A stretch of DNA of 64,000 bases from positions 14,058,321 through 14,122,320 of the forward strand of contig NC_092578.1 in the NCBI RefSeq assembly GCF_037975245.1. Reading direction: 5' to 3'. Below are positions 35,301 through 49,939 of the stretch, piece after piece (position 1 is the first letter of the stretch; each line of letters starts with the position of its first letter). Made by a program: the position numbers and the translations under genes. This DNA is from Apostichopus japonicus (lineage: Eukaryota; Echinodermata; Holothuroidea; Aspidochirotida; Stichopodidae). The notes below the pieces were generated by a model. It worked only from the letters and a program-made list of their open reading frames with translations. It made no database searches and was not told where the DNA came from.

Positions 35301-38300
35301 GTACAAACAGTTCCTAACCTTTATATGATAGAAACACAATGCATGATATTCATACTGCTCATACTGACAGTACGAGTGCTCTGAAAGCAGGATATGACAG
35401 TACAGGAAAAATAGCATCTGAAGTGGTTTTCACGATACCAGTAATTTTCTGCGCTGCAGCGAGATTTCTGGTGACACAACAGGGCGTATAGCTCAGAAAA
35501 GAATAATACACATGGAAACCTTATCTGTTTATGTGTAGTCCACTGTTATCACCATGATGATGATGAGAATGCGGAAAAAAGGCGAAACATTTTGTAAACA
35601 ATAATGAAAGCTTTACAGTAAATTTGTGGGACACAAATTGGAAGCTTTTATGAATTATATTAAAAATTTTTTTTAATAACTTGATGATCAAGAGTAGTAA
35701 TGTGGTTTTAACAAATTAGATCAAATATATACCAGTAAGTGATTGGCCATTATACAATTATATGAATTGGATATTTGGATGGTTTGGTCTGAGTGATTAA
35801 AAGTTACAATAAAATGCAAACTGTAGCTTTAGAAGAGAGTTTTATCAGTTGTTTATTTAATTGTGAATTTAATCCACCAACTGGTCAGCACATGTAAACT
35901 GTTACATAAACTGTTACATAACACAACCCAAAACCAGGAAGCGAGTTTAGAAAGATTTTTTTTTTCAAGAAATCACTAAATTCACAACATATATCAGGAA
36001 AAAATAATTTTTGTTATTAAAGGTAGTCTGTATAGGCCCCAAATTATAGCACGCTGTAAATTGCTAGAAGTTTTCAAAAAGTACCATCCTAGAGGTCTTA
36101 ATTTGCTCTCCAAATTATTCTCAGACATTTTTAAGGAACACACAAGATGACTGAATGTCCCAGTGGGGAAAATTTCATCAAAGGTTGTAGTAAAAGCAGT
36201 TTCAGAATTTTGACCAAAGGTGACCATACTTGAATATCTAGCATATTTGGGGCCAATACATCATACCTTTAAGCTGACTGTGAATAATAATGCTAAATAA
36301 TAATATATGTATTTATATGGCCCATTATTACATGCATGAAAGAATATCTCAAAGGACTTTACATGGGAATATAGAAAAATCTTAAATAAATAAGTACAAA
36401 TACAAGATATATACAGGAGTGCTAAAAGGTATGAAGTATATAATCTAAGCAGAATCAGACAAACACCATTGTGCCCTCAGCGCATCATTCGTGCACTATG
36501 AGTAGTGCTTGCAGTTTCAGTGCTATGACCCTTTCGATAGGCATTTATAATATGTATATCTGAGTACTCACATATGCTTTGAATTGTTAGCGTCTGCAAA
36601 TCGGGTTCTAAACCACTTAATTCCTGACGAAGCTGCCTCATCAGAGAATCCTTTGCCGTTTGCCTCGAGCTATTACTACTTAACGTGATTCGTGTTTCGG
36701 CAACGACGCTGCCACTTCGCAGTCTCTGAACACTAACATCGTCGAAACTTGATATTTCAGACTCCACGTACTGCAAGTGATGAGACCAAACGATAATTAT
36801 GACTATGATGCGGATAAGTATGTTGTAATTAAAGGTCTGTTTAATTACGATAACAGTTTCTTAAAATGACCTGACACATACCCCTCTTCGTTATGGACAC
36901 TTTTGACAAGTAAAGTTTTAATTTATTCTTAGAAAAACAACAACAACAAAATCAACAAAGCCCAGCTACAACTAACAGTGACAACATTTAAGCATGGACT
37001 ACTAAAGGATGAATGATAATATGTTATTTCTTTAGCCGATGCCTCAACATTATATTATATTTTCTTCGGTGCACAGACATACCTTAAACTACATCTAGGA
37101 GTAGTGTAGTGTCATATATTTACAGAGCCTTGGCATATAGCCTATCAGCTATACTGAAGATGCAATCACCCATATAATGGATGATATAGCATATCAAGAT
37201 GAATTTGTGTTTTTGGAGCAATTTCTGAATAATAGTCGCTGCACTCACATAACTCTCAATAATGCTGCTAATGTTCATGTAGGCAAAACTGGTGGGGTCA
37301 GCTAGGTCATCGGTGTAATTCAAACCATTAAAACTCATCTCCAGAAGATAAGTGTCTCTGCCTAATTCAGGAACAACAAAAAGGGATGAGATTAGTTTAT
37401 ACACAAGTAATGACATATATGATGTAATGAGATGATCATAATACAATTAATACTGGTATGTATATAGTACCATGGAGATCAAGCTACTGGATGGTCGGTT
37501 ATGTCATCAGAGCAATTAAGTCTCGACATCAAATATCTTCACTCTCTTTTAGGGATCAAGAAACCAGAAACCCAAGAGTCGTGTAAATTCCTTTAATTAT
37601 CATTTTATTACTGTATTCTGATGATGAGCGTGGGACCAGATTACAGGCCAAAGACTCATATGAGTCGGCAAAGGATCAGAACACTTACATGTTTAATCAC
37701 ATGAAGAGTAAAAAAAAAAAAAAAATTTGAACGCTCTTGTGATCTGATAATTTGCTTCGGTTCTGTCTCCATGGTTACTGCATAGGAATACTGAATCTTA
37801 GGACGGGAATTATATAATGATGGCAAGTTTTTGACATAAAAATCATTGCTTTCATAGTATACTGTGCAGTTGAAGCTTGGCATCTATAGCCAGTGCCATG
37901 CACTATATCTGAAGTTTTATATAGGGGACAAACCCTACACACACATATCATTTTTATGAAATTCTCCAACTCATCGTTTGTGACTTATAACACAAAACAA
38001 AAAAGGGTGTTTTTTTGGAGCCAGTTTTAGAGAGCAGTGCAATTCGGCCCAGTTTGGTAAAAAAAACATACAGGTTGTTTCTTAAACAAGCAATGAGTAC
38101 AAATTTTAGTTTAGCTTGCTCGTAACACAAGGTTGTAATTCGTAACACAATGAGTGTTAGCTCAGTGATTAATGCCGGTGACAAGATTAATGTATGTCAT
38201 CCAGTTACAGAGTTGTTGACAATTGACAATTCATAATCACGGACATTAAATATGAATCTAAGAGACTGACTACGGTCAACTTGCGGCTTTGATAAGCCAA

Positions 38301-41300
38301 TGAGGCTTCTTCACGAATTCCTGCTTGCAGGAGGATCTCAAATACATGCAATACATACAATGTCTCTTAATTAGTTCTAAATATAGAACACAACCAAGTA
38401 TTGTTGTGCTAAAAAACCTGCTGTAAAAATTAAGGGAAATCTGAGTTGTGAGGCCCTTTTGGATAACTCAGATATTGTACTACCGGTGTCTGGTAATATT
38501 TTAGCTTTTTTCTTCTTGTCCATTATCTTCAACATTTTGACCAATTAGAGTGAACGGGAGACTACACTTGGTGGGTAGTAAACAAATCATCTGATTCGGA
38601 ATAATCACAGGACATATTGACCAAAGATGTCTCTGATAACTGTTAAGTCTGCACTTTTCCCAAATGAATTATCTCTAGGACTAATTGTTATTAGGGTGGG
38701 AAGGGTTGGGGCACATTTATTGGCTGTTGTCCAGTCTAACAGGCGGGGTTCTTGAGTTAGAGTGTTTAAAGAGCAACCTGGTGCTATATATATCATCTTT
38801 GATGTTTATAAAACAGCATTATGTGCAGTTTTATTCTTCTTCTTTTTTTTTGGGGGGGGGGGGGTTACAATCTGAGCAAAAATTGAGGTGGGCCTGATCT
38901 GCAATCTTATTGATTGGATACCATGAAGGTAAGAAAAATGTTTCTCTTTTATAAATAATTCACCCCATAACTTTATTTGGAAGTATTTCTGACAATATAG
39001 AGTCATATGGTGTATGAGTATAACAAATTGAAGGCATCAAATAAACTGAATTTAGTTCACCTGACAACAAGACAACAACGGGTTGACTCTCTGCTGATGA
39101 ATCCTCAAAACCGATACCTCCTTCAGCTCTACAGTAGTAAAGTCCTTGATCCTTTACCTCCAGGTTCACAAAACTCAAGATGTTGCCTCTGATGGTTGTC
39201 TCTACCTCCCCATACCATTCCTTCTTGAACCATGCGATACCCACAGAATGGTCTGCTTCACAGCTGGTGTCCAAGGAACCGCCAGTCTTCATTTCCAACA
39301 CAGGGTCAGGTTGAAGAGTGATGACTGGTTCTGAATCAAAGCGAAGAGAGCGAAGAGAAAACAATACTTGATGTCACCAGCAGGCCAACTCACCAGAACA
39401 GACTTTTAAATTTAGTGTATTAACTTTAACATTTGGGTGCGCACCTCACAACTGTAAGTTATTTTATTTAATTCTTTGACTGGGCCCAGATAAGCTGTAT
39501 ATTGTTTGTTATTCATAATTATAATTTATTTTGATCCAATCCAGTTGAGTTTATATACTTATGTGTCTTGCTCTGTGTTTGGTCATCACACCAAACCCAG
39601 AGTTCTCTGATCAAGAGCAAACATTTATTTTCAGTGGCTAACACCCTTACATATACACACGATGAACATGTACCAATGTTACCTTTATGTACAAACACAT
39701 GTCATTTGAGGTCAAATTACTAAACATTGTTGGATCTACATGAAACTTGGTAACATTCATCATAGTGCCCTTGGGCTCTTGTTTATAAACCTTATATAGT
39801 AGCAATACCATGTATTTTGTTTTACCATTTAATTGTTCCTTAGTAAATGAGAGAAAATTGAAAATATTCCATGCACTTTTTTATCTACCTATTTCAATCT
39901 TTCAGGGAAGTTATTTTGTTCTAAATTTCAAAGTAAATATTGAAAAAAACTTATAATTCAGAGAGAATTGAAAATATTCCAAGCATGTTTTTATATTAAT
40001 TTTGTTTTTCATCCAGTAATTAATGCGCAATTATACCATATGGATATCATGCGTGCATGCATGCATGCAAAAGTTTGTCAAGCAGAGCACGTTTTTAAAA
40101 TGCATGCGTGAAAACGTTCCAATTGAGCGCAATTTGCATGTTCCCCACACGCATGATGTAAATTCTTTGCCCGCGTGCCCGGAGCATGCAATTTTATTCC
40201 CCTGCATGCGTGCAATTTTATCCCCATGCATGCGTGCCCGGAGCATGCAATTTTATCCCCCTGCATGCGTACCCGGAGCGTGCAATTTTATCCCCCTGCA
40301 TGCGTGCCCAGAGCGTGCAATTTTATCATTTGCATGCATGCAACAGTAATTGCATGCATGAAAACGTTCCAAAAGAGCGTAATTTGCACATTCCCCACAC
40401 GCTCTCTAAGCACATACCACAAATGCACTCATGCAAAAGAAGGAAATATTTGTACGAGGGTACTGAGCTATTCTCGTTTCAAGATATCCAACTTAAATTT
40501 CTGGAAACCTCCTTTAAGGCTAAATTATTGATGCATTTGTCATATGTAAGTTATCCACTGCAGTGCAGGCCTTAAATGTTTATATTAAAGGCATTGAAGA
40601 CTGGCCCCAAACCGTGTGACGCCCTCTGAAAATATTTAACTATTTGTTGCTTGCTAGTGAAGTTTTCTTCTTGTCAGCTACAAAATGCAGACAGTAATGA
40701 AACATGAAACCTTGTTATCTTTTATCTCGACCTGAGATCAGGGAGTCCCATATAACAACTCCCTGCTAAGATGGCCATCAATGCTATGAACACTGTGTTG
40801 TAGGTATTGACCGTCGCTGTATGTATTGACTGTGCACTAGTGTCTAATTACCGACGGTAGCAAGCTGAATGTGTATTTTCTGGGGTCGATGGTTGTGTCT
40901 AACACTTCTGTTACACCTCATTCGAAACTAGGCCAGATTACCGGCATTAGACGTTTCTTTGTGCCAAGTCTTCACTCCCTTTAATCCAGTGTTAGAATTC
41001 TAACAAATTATAATAAACTCAACCGAAACATGATTTTTTTACTTCAAACGAACGACAGAACACCCTTGGGTGCCTTTCCATGCACACTCATTTTTCCTTG
41101 ACAAATTTTTATCGTATTGTAAACATATCTTAATACTTGAGGCTGCAAAAAGTGTTACATGTTTTCCTATTGCATTTATATAGCTTTGCATCTGAGAGAC
41201 TGCAAACCTAATGCATGGTCTGTGTATTAGACTATTAAAGTAAAGTCTTCCCAATTTAATTGATATGAACTTCATTTCTGTTTATAGGGACATTTCTTCA

Positions 41301-44300
41301 AACTGAAACACAAAACTCGACTGACAGCAGGCAGCACTTAAATTTAAAATTTTTTTTTTGTGGGAAACGATAACACTCCCCAAACAGATAAAAAAAACAA
41401 AGGCTCCCGAAACGGCTCCCAGAAAACATTAAGAAAGGCTCCCAAAACCGCTTTCAAATGTGGCTCCCAAATGGGGTTCCCAACTGCGGCTCCCAGGAGG
41501 GGGGGTGGGGGGAAGTAGCACGATATATACTACTACTCATATGGGCGACCATTATCTAACTTTCTAGCATTTCTTTTTGGGAGGGGGAGGGGAGGGGGAG
41601 GGGAGGGGGCAACATATTGTGATGACCTTATATCATTTATCCATACAGTAATATAGTTACATAACCTTTTTTTCAAACTTTTACAATGATGGAGTTTCCC
41701 TATAGTTTGTCAAAAAGTTTTTCAATTATCAGAACCAAAAGAGCAATGAAAATCTGTTCTTTGTTTTTTTTGGGGTAAGGTATAAATTCATGTTTCAAGT
41801 AATGTACAGCAGGGTCCTAATATTTTATGATAAGCTCAACATAGAAGAAGTCTTCAAAAGGAAAAATCTCACCATAATGGAAGTATTATATGCTGTGGGT
41901 ACAATTCCTGGAACATTGTCAATGAGTTTTCCATACCTGCCAATGTAATACCCGTGCATAACGTCTGGAAAGATTCCACCAGAGACCTCCTTCCTTCAAG
42001 TTCTGGTAGATATTGCCCACTGAAGCAAACGTTGGCTAATGCTTCTGCCAAATCCTTTGGATCGCAAGCTACTGGATCACAAGGAATTCCAGACAGAGCT
42101 ATAGAAACACCTATATCGCCAAATCCTAAAGTATTAACAGAAAATGGGTCAATCGAATAAACGGCAGATATGAAAATGTTTAGCCGAGTTTGATTTGACA
42201 CTCTCAACGGGGGATCAATTGGCAGTTCGAGGGTCTCCTGTAGGACAGTCCGTTTGTAAACCTTACTATATAGTAAATTTCCAAAACCCCTCTTTTGACG
42301 TAGTAGAGAATCATCGGCAACGTCTAAAGTACTTATCTTCATGGTCAGGTCAACAATTTCTTCAAACCCGAATACACTCACTCTTGCTATGGATATTAGA
42401 CCATCCAAAGACACCTCAACGTCAAAGGAATTGGGTGTCCGTCGTTCAGTGAAAAAGTCGTGCATCATCAAACATTCCCTGGAGTTCACCCTGTCCATCA
42501 GATCCGTTTCGCAGTCTTGAAAATCTGAAAGACATCATCAAGATGAGTGCGACTTTCCTTTTTTTTTTTTTTATATGAACTTTTAAATAATGCTATCAAT
42601 TCACTTGATCACAACTGATCATGAAAACATTTGAAGTTCAAAAAACAAAAAGCATCATTGGCAAATTACTTGCTTGTTATTGAAAATTATAATGGTACAA
42701 AAATGTTTACTAGCTTGAAAACAGGTAAAAATTTCAGAAAATGATATATGTTTTCCAGCTCTCAAGTTTTTAGTTCTTATCAATTTGAAAATTCTAGGTC
42801 CAAATTTGAGTCCTCTGCTAATTGCATGATTGGTTCACTCATTACATGATCAGTATAGCTACACAGTAAATTAAATGTCATATAGTGTAAAAACATGAGC
42901 TGTTGGTTCTTAGTTAGTTCTTGGTTAGTTTTGTTAGAAAAATCTTTTGCTATAAGTAACCATGGAAACATTAAGCCTTTGCTGTCAATTAGTTAAGATC
43001 TCCTTGGATAAAATGATGTAGCAATTTTCAACAAAATGATTAATTGTTCAGTTAAAACATTACCAACATTTTTCCAACAAAATGGTTAATTGTTCAGTTA
43101 AAATATACCAATTTGCAACAAAATGCAAGACAATGCTTCAAATCTGATGAGTGCAAAAATTCAGCATGGTGATGCAAACATGACAATATAATTATCAAAT
43201 GTCATCAACTTAACTGTTTTCAGCACAATGATAAAATTGATCACTTGAAGATCTTGTCCATGCAACATCAGTTATGCAACAAAATAGTTCATTACGCTAA
43301 CAATATCAACACTTGAACACTTTGCAGCAAAATAATGAACTAAATCAATCATTACAGAGAGAAGATCTTAACATTTTGACAGCATCTTCCAATCTTCCGA
43401 CCGTTCCATAAGTACCACATCATAAAAACAATAAAATATGGAATTATGGGTTCAAAAAATATATTTTTGACACCATTGAAACTTATGAACAATTTTAAGT
43501 TTATAGAATACCTTGAAAATAGATATTTTAAAGCTATATATAAGCAATACTGGCCAATATGGCCAATTTAGCATATCTAACAAGTTTTGTGGTGGTACCA
43601 CTTTAACATTCCTTTCCTCAGTTTTGTATATATCACATCTGCTTACCAAATCTAGTGATTCTGATTGTTTCCTCATGGACCGAGTTACCATCACTGACCG
43701 CTCTGCAGGTCACTCTTTATCAACACAGAGAACAAAAAGATATATATTTCACATACTTTGTGTGATTCTGTGAGGAAGTATATATCAGTGAATAAAGTTA
43801 AACAAACCATCTTGGACTGAAAACAACACAAAATTGTTTTTAAAATGGCTTTACTCTAATTTTTCTAGCTTTAATTCATGCACCTTTTGATGTAGAAATT
43901 TAAGCATTTCTGTTTTACTTGTTTAATAATAAGGTATAGGAACTGAAACGTACACATTTTTGATAAAGGTAGATATTCAAGATATAGAAAACACCGTGCC
44001 AGCTGCAACAGCTGTAAAATCCTGCTCAGCTAGGTTGAATCAAGATCGAAAAATATGGATTTATCTCTACAGTGGTGCAATTACAGACATGATTAGGTCC
44101 TGCAAATCCTTGCTGCAGATTGAAGCTAACAGCTATATATAGCCCCCTTAGCAACCTGTATAGTTTTGACATGGTACTTATAAACAAACAGCAATGCGGG
44201 CATGTTAATTATGACACATCTTTAATTTCTTCCCGCCAACATATCATTGACCCTCATGATGACTCCATCATAATCAGTTGACACAATCATAAACTAGTGC

Positions 44301-47300
44301 AAACTCACATGCCCCTTTGCAATTAAGCATATAATTAAGATTGGTATATATTAACGGTTTGAGTATTTGGATAAATGTGGATTATATGATACAAATACAA
44401 AGCATATATCTGAGAAATAATGAAGTGAAAAAGTCCTACTCTTGAAACGATTCATTTTCAGCCAACTGCAGGTTTATGAAAGATATTGATCTGCTCGTCG
44501 GCATCCTGCTGAAAGGTTGTTTATTTCCGTCTAGCCAAACTATGAACGGAATTGGCAGACCCTCTGCTTGACAGAGGGCAGTGTAGACATAGGCAGAGGA
44601 CACCAAGGATGCATTTGGGGAGATGTACGTGATTTTTGGTGGCACTGTGGTCATCACATGTACAGAATAAAAGAAAATCAATCTTCATCGATCACGCTTA
44701 TGCAGCATGTACTCAGAAGGTGAGTTTGTGGGTTTCAAAATGAATAAATCAGTTGGCATGTTACATCATAATTAGAAGGGGGAAAAATAACTGTATAAAA
44801 TGTTTTGAAGCCTAGGTACAATATTGCTTGTAGTTTAATATTTATTGTTCTGAGTTTACAGTTCTAATTCTGACAGGAGATGCTTCTACCTCACTGTGCA
44901 ACAGTCTCATCCAGTAGTCTGCATGCTTTATGCCCTTTTAAGTTTTCCCTAATTTCAGGGCAACCTGAGCTAATGAACCTACCAGATTACGCTTCCGAAA
45001 CCGTTTCCTCCCTATCACTTCTTGTGGTTAGAGGCAGCCCAAGATATATTCCACTCACCCCTAACGATTTACAGGTATGTAAATGCTTGAAAGTACTTGA
45101 ACTTGAAAGTACTTCCAAGTAATTTCACTTGATCTCTCCCCTAATTTAGTGTGGAATAAAGTTAGAGTCTTGCGCATGGTCAATACAGTGCTCACGGCTC
45201 AGGTTGCGATATTAAGGCAGTTTAGTTGGTGGTAGCTTATCCATAAGAGATTGGAGAGAAAAGCTGTATGGATCGAGAGAGGGTGTTCATAAGACGTCAT
45301 ACACAGTTATCGTAAACGATTTCTAATCAACAGAGAAATTAAAAGTCAAGCAAGCTGAAATGAAAATAATGAATTCACAGATTCACTCACCGAAGCAATT
45401 CTCATAAGCATTAAACAGAAAGCCATAGAAGTCCCTGACGGTACAATTGTCCAGAAAAATGTCCGATATTCTTCTATCAGCCAACAGGTTGATGCAATCC
45501 TGACTTTCTTTGCAGGATGTGAAAAATTGAATACCAGTCAATTGTGGGAAAAAACTCCCTTGTTGGATAAAAGGCTGTCTGAAGTAGTTCTGGGTATACT
45601 CTCTTGTGATGTTTACACAGTCATCGGGATATATGGCGAGAGGGATCTTCAATGGTACCGTACTGTAAACAATATCACTTTCGAACTATATGAGCAGAGA
45701 AAAAACCACATGGTGTTGTTTATACGTACTGTGAATCACACGACTAACCTGTAATACATATACTGTAGCCCATTAAAACTAAGGAAACGGGAGTATAAAT
45801 ATTTGTTAGATAGTTTGTATTGTCTTTTAATTGAAGGATTAAAAACCTGCCGCACCCATCCCCCCCCCCCTCCCCGCCACCAACAGAGAATAAAAAGAAC
45901 AAACTTTTCACTGCTCAGTTTAAAAGTTTGCTGTGTGTGTGTAAAAGTAAGTTGGCCTGACGTTTCGATCCTAGCATGAAGGATCTTCTTCAGAGGCTAA
46001 AAAGCAAGTTTCTTCTTCAGAGGCTAAACAGCAAGTTTGCTGTGTGAAAGGTTTTGGGTGATTCATTCTCTACAAACAGCAATACTGGAAGGAAATCATC
46101 TGACATCCAATCAAGAAGGTTTAATATTGACACGTGACAATTAAGTTCACCAATGATAGTTCGAGAAACTGGTTCAGGTTCGTCCCAATTAAAAATCTGA
46201 CATTTGTAGATTCCAATCAGATCTCAAGAATCAGAATGGCCAAGGAGATCCCTGTCATGTTGCGTGATAATCGACAGATATCTGTTCCTCGTACATGTGA
46301 TGATTTTGTCCAATGAAAGCCCAAGAAACGGATATATATGCCAAGAAATAATTTTCCAATTGATGTGACACATTAATCTACTGTTCATGTCAGATACATT
46401 AATAAATTAAAACATTAAAGATACACATCGTCCTGATAATCCTGCAGTTGGGATATGACCAGTTTGTCCTTTAGCTTATTGTTGCGGACATTTTTTTTTT
46501 GAAGCAAATGTTTTGCATAAGTCAATCTTATTTCAAAGATGGAGAAAATGCGGGGACACTTACATATACAGACCAGTAGAGCACAACGGTTGATGATGGA
46601 GTTGTGATGTTGAAACGAATGAGTCCTTCGAACACGCTATCATCTAAGAGAAAGCTAAGCTGTGGCAAAATCATGCAAAAAAGGACAGCTATTATTATGA
46701 GAGCATTGTGGTCAAGTGGTTAAGGCAGTGGACTTTGCAGAGTCATGTTCTGGCAAGATCATTACGTTGTGTCCTTGGGCAAGGCACCTTTCACAAGAAT
46801 TTTACTGTCATGTACCCCACAGCATTTGTTCCTCTCTTAGACATTTAGTAATCTATGCGACGACTGTTTTGAGAGGCAGTATATGATCAGACTTGAGCAA
46901 TTCTATTTTGACATCACAGAGACCCACGTATTTAATATGTAATCTTTCTCCTGCATATAATTTAAATACCTGCTGAATGATTTTTTTTAATTGAATAGTG
47001 GTCTTTTGGTAGCAATACAGCTTTTATGAAAATTATGAGAGAATTATGAGAGAATTCCATGAGATTTCATCCACTATATAAGTGACAATATGACATAACA
47101 TATTGCAAAATGGAAGAACCAATTGACATAAGCTGCAAACCGTAGCATCCCCATAACCGAACACGATTTATCTTTGTTTGTGGAAAAGACGTTTTTTTAA
47201 TAGTATTCTCAAGGGCACAAATTAATATTTATAGAGATGAAAATAATGGATGGGTTTGGTTATCATTTAAATATAACAAAATAAAGGCAACAAGAAAACT

Positions 47301-49898
47301 GTTTAGTGCATTTTAAGCGGTGACTTGAACCCCACATTATTAATATTTGCCATGTTAAATTTCATTTATACAAAATCATGTTAATCAATATGTGCAGTTA
47401 ATTATTTCTTTAAGTTTTTAAGAATTGACCTCAAGGGTGATCACTCTCTCTACTAAATATTCTTTCAAGGTTTACCACCAAAACCCATAATTCACACAGC
47501 TTTCGCACAAAATTACTGTGAAAATTTGCAAACTGACAAAAAATGTACAACAATGGTCTATAAAGGCTTCCCCATATAAGAACTGAACAATGAATGGTAA
47601 GGTGATATGCATTTGTGTGCAGGGCTCTCTGTTTTAAAATATGTGGCAGTTCAATGGATCAAGGTCAGCACTGTCTAGTGCAGGCTGATAACCCAATATG
47701 TGGCATTGCAATGGATCAGAGGTCAGCAATGTCTAGTGCAGGCTGGTAACCAGTTCTTGTATTTCTTTCTTTTTTCTTTCTTTTTAGTGGGGGTCTTTAT
47801 TTAATTGGGGGGGTGGGCACAAATGTTGCGTGTATCTTGTGCTAGGGAGAGGTCTGATGGTGTTATTTTGGGGCCAAACTAGAAAAAAAATCCTTATTAT
47901 CTATCATGTTCAAAGACAATTCTATTAAAGGTGTCATGCCGGTTCACTAGAAATTGAAAATGTTGCATAAGATCACAATTTAGAAAAGAATTGAAAACCT
48001 ACCTCGGTAATATAAACCGTGTCAAATACTGGCTCAGAGAACAACAGCTTTGAAGTGGATTTGTTGAAGGTTGCGCTCAACTGATGAAAGCAAGGATAAT
48101 CACCATTATATGACGAGGCACCAAAATAACGGGGACACCCTACAGAAGAGAAGAACGTAGGCTACATTAAATAACTTTGTTATGAGGTTATTTATTTCAG
48201 CAGGAATTCCTGTAGTCAGCCTTGACTGTATGAAAGAAATATGACAAACATGTAATTAGTAATTAAAACTATAATTTTCTGCCCAGACTATGTTTAATGT
48301 TTTGATTTACTAATTTTTGCCATCTCACTATAGCTTGATTGTTTGAAAAAGATGGAAAGGAGCAAATTAAAACATCGATGGCTAGATCAGCAGGATTCAA
48401 ATCAGTGACTTCTGGGTTACAGGCTAACTGAGATATCCAGCCCTATACGTAGTTGGTGAAGATCCCCTATATAGCCATTTCTTCTTCTGGGGACGTCAGC
48501 TAGATTAAGCCAGAGTACCTTATGCGCTGGTTTCATTTGATGCAACCCAGAAAGACGCGACAGGGAAGGGATTTCAAGACAAATTTGGCTATTTTAAGTA
48601 TAATTATACAAGTAAGGAAGAATGAAAAACTGACTGGGAATATTAATAAACAATATGGAAGCCTGAGAGCAAAGAAAGTATGTATGTATGTGTGTATGTG
48701 TGCGTGTATGCATGTATGTATGTATATTAGATCCTCCTGCAAGCAGGAACTCGCGAAGAAGCCTCATTGGCTTATCAAAGCTGCAAGCTGACCGGAGTCA
48801 GTCTCTTACATTCATATTTAACGTCCATGATTATGAATTGTTAATTGTCAACAACTCTGTAACCGGACGACATACATTAATCTGGGAGTGACTGGAAGTA
48901 ACAGCGAGAACAGGATTTGAACCAGTGACCTCTGGGTTAAGCCATTTCTCTTATAATCACTATCCTTTCACTTTACCTGTGCAGGATGGCATATGCCTCA
49001 AATTGAAGCGGGTAGGGGTAGGGCCCGGGGTCATAACTTAATTCATACCTGCAGACTGCAGTTATGAATTAAGTTGATTTGCATGCAAATCAGTGGAGGG
49101 ATATTTTCAAATCCTTTGAGCTCTTTGAGAGATATTAAGATAAATTTCATAAAATTATCTCAAGCTTCAGTGCTCTTTGTGACTTTCTGCCGACCACTAG
49201 GTTACACTTTCTCCGATGATCGAATGCATGCAGTACACGTGGTAGCTTGCAGCGCTCTATCTGAACACGTCTTACTGTCAAGCTGGAGGAAATGTTTCGT
49301 CAAAATTACTTTGGGATTGGCTTATTTCAGATTTCAAACTTCATCTTGGATGTCAATCATTGCATAAAAGACGGTAGGTCATCATGAATTCTGTATCTCT
49401 ATATGAACGACATATTTATTCGGCCATAAACTGCACCTTAATTACAAAAAAATTAATTATTTTTAATATCAAGTACTGTATGTACAGTTAATTATCGACT
49501 ATATATATTGTCCCAATTGATAATGGAGCATATTTCTGCTCGATGGGCTGTAAAATTCATTTCCAATGATATGTAACTCTCTGTATCTAGTTTGAGTTGA
49601 TCCTTCAAGTTCATTTTCAAATATTGTAACACGCATTTCGTTCAGTTTTATCATCTAAAAATTTTGTCCAAATACCCCATCTTGTCTGCATGCCTTAAGG
49701 CGACATCGTGATCGCCTATGAATAACTATTGTCTGCCATGTTTGACTATACTATGAAATAAATCCTGCAAGGAAAAAGAGGAGGAATTCTACAAAAGTTT
49801 ATAGACAATTTAGCTCATGATTTCGTCAAATAATAAATTACAAAAAAAGACTGGAAGATTTGCATTTGAAGTAAATTAGGGGAAATAATGCAATTGCT

Positions 49899-49939
<41 letters not shown>

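Noticed and set aside
37656-37969. Open minus frames between the Ig and SEA exons (one with GYRCQAS)
   Set aside because: The Ig exon (39061-39330) joins the SEA exon (37249-37361) in phase without it, and a T-run interrupts the candidate.
40020-40575. Cysteine-rich plus frames (CNFIPLHAC type)
   Set aside because: They translate the GCATGC minisatellite; the cysteine pattern is imposed by the repeat.
46134-46316. Plus-strand 60-codon frame with protein-like composition
   Set aside because: No start context, splice sites or recognisable domain, and it is antisense to the aGPCR gene; treated as chance.
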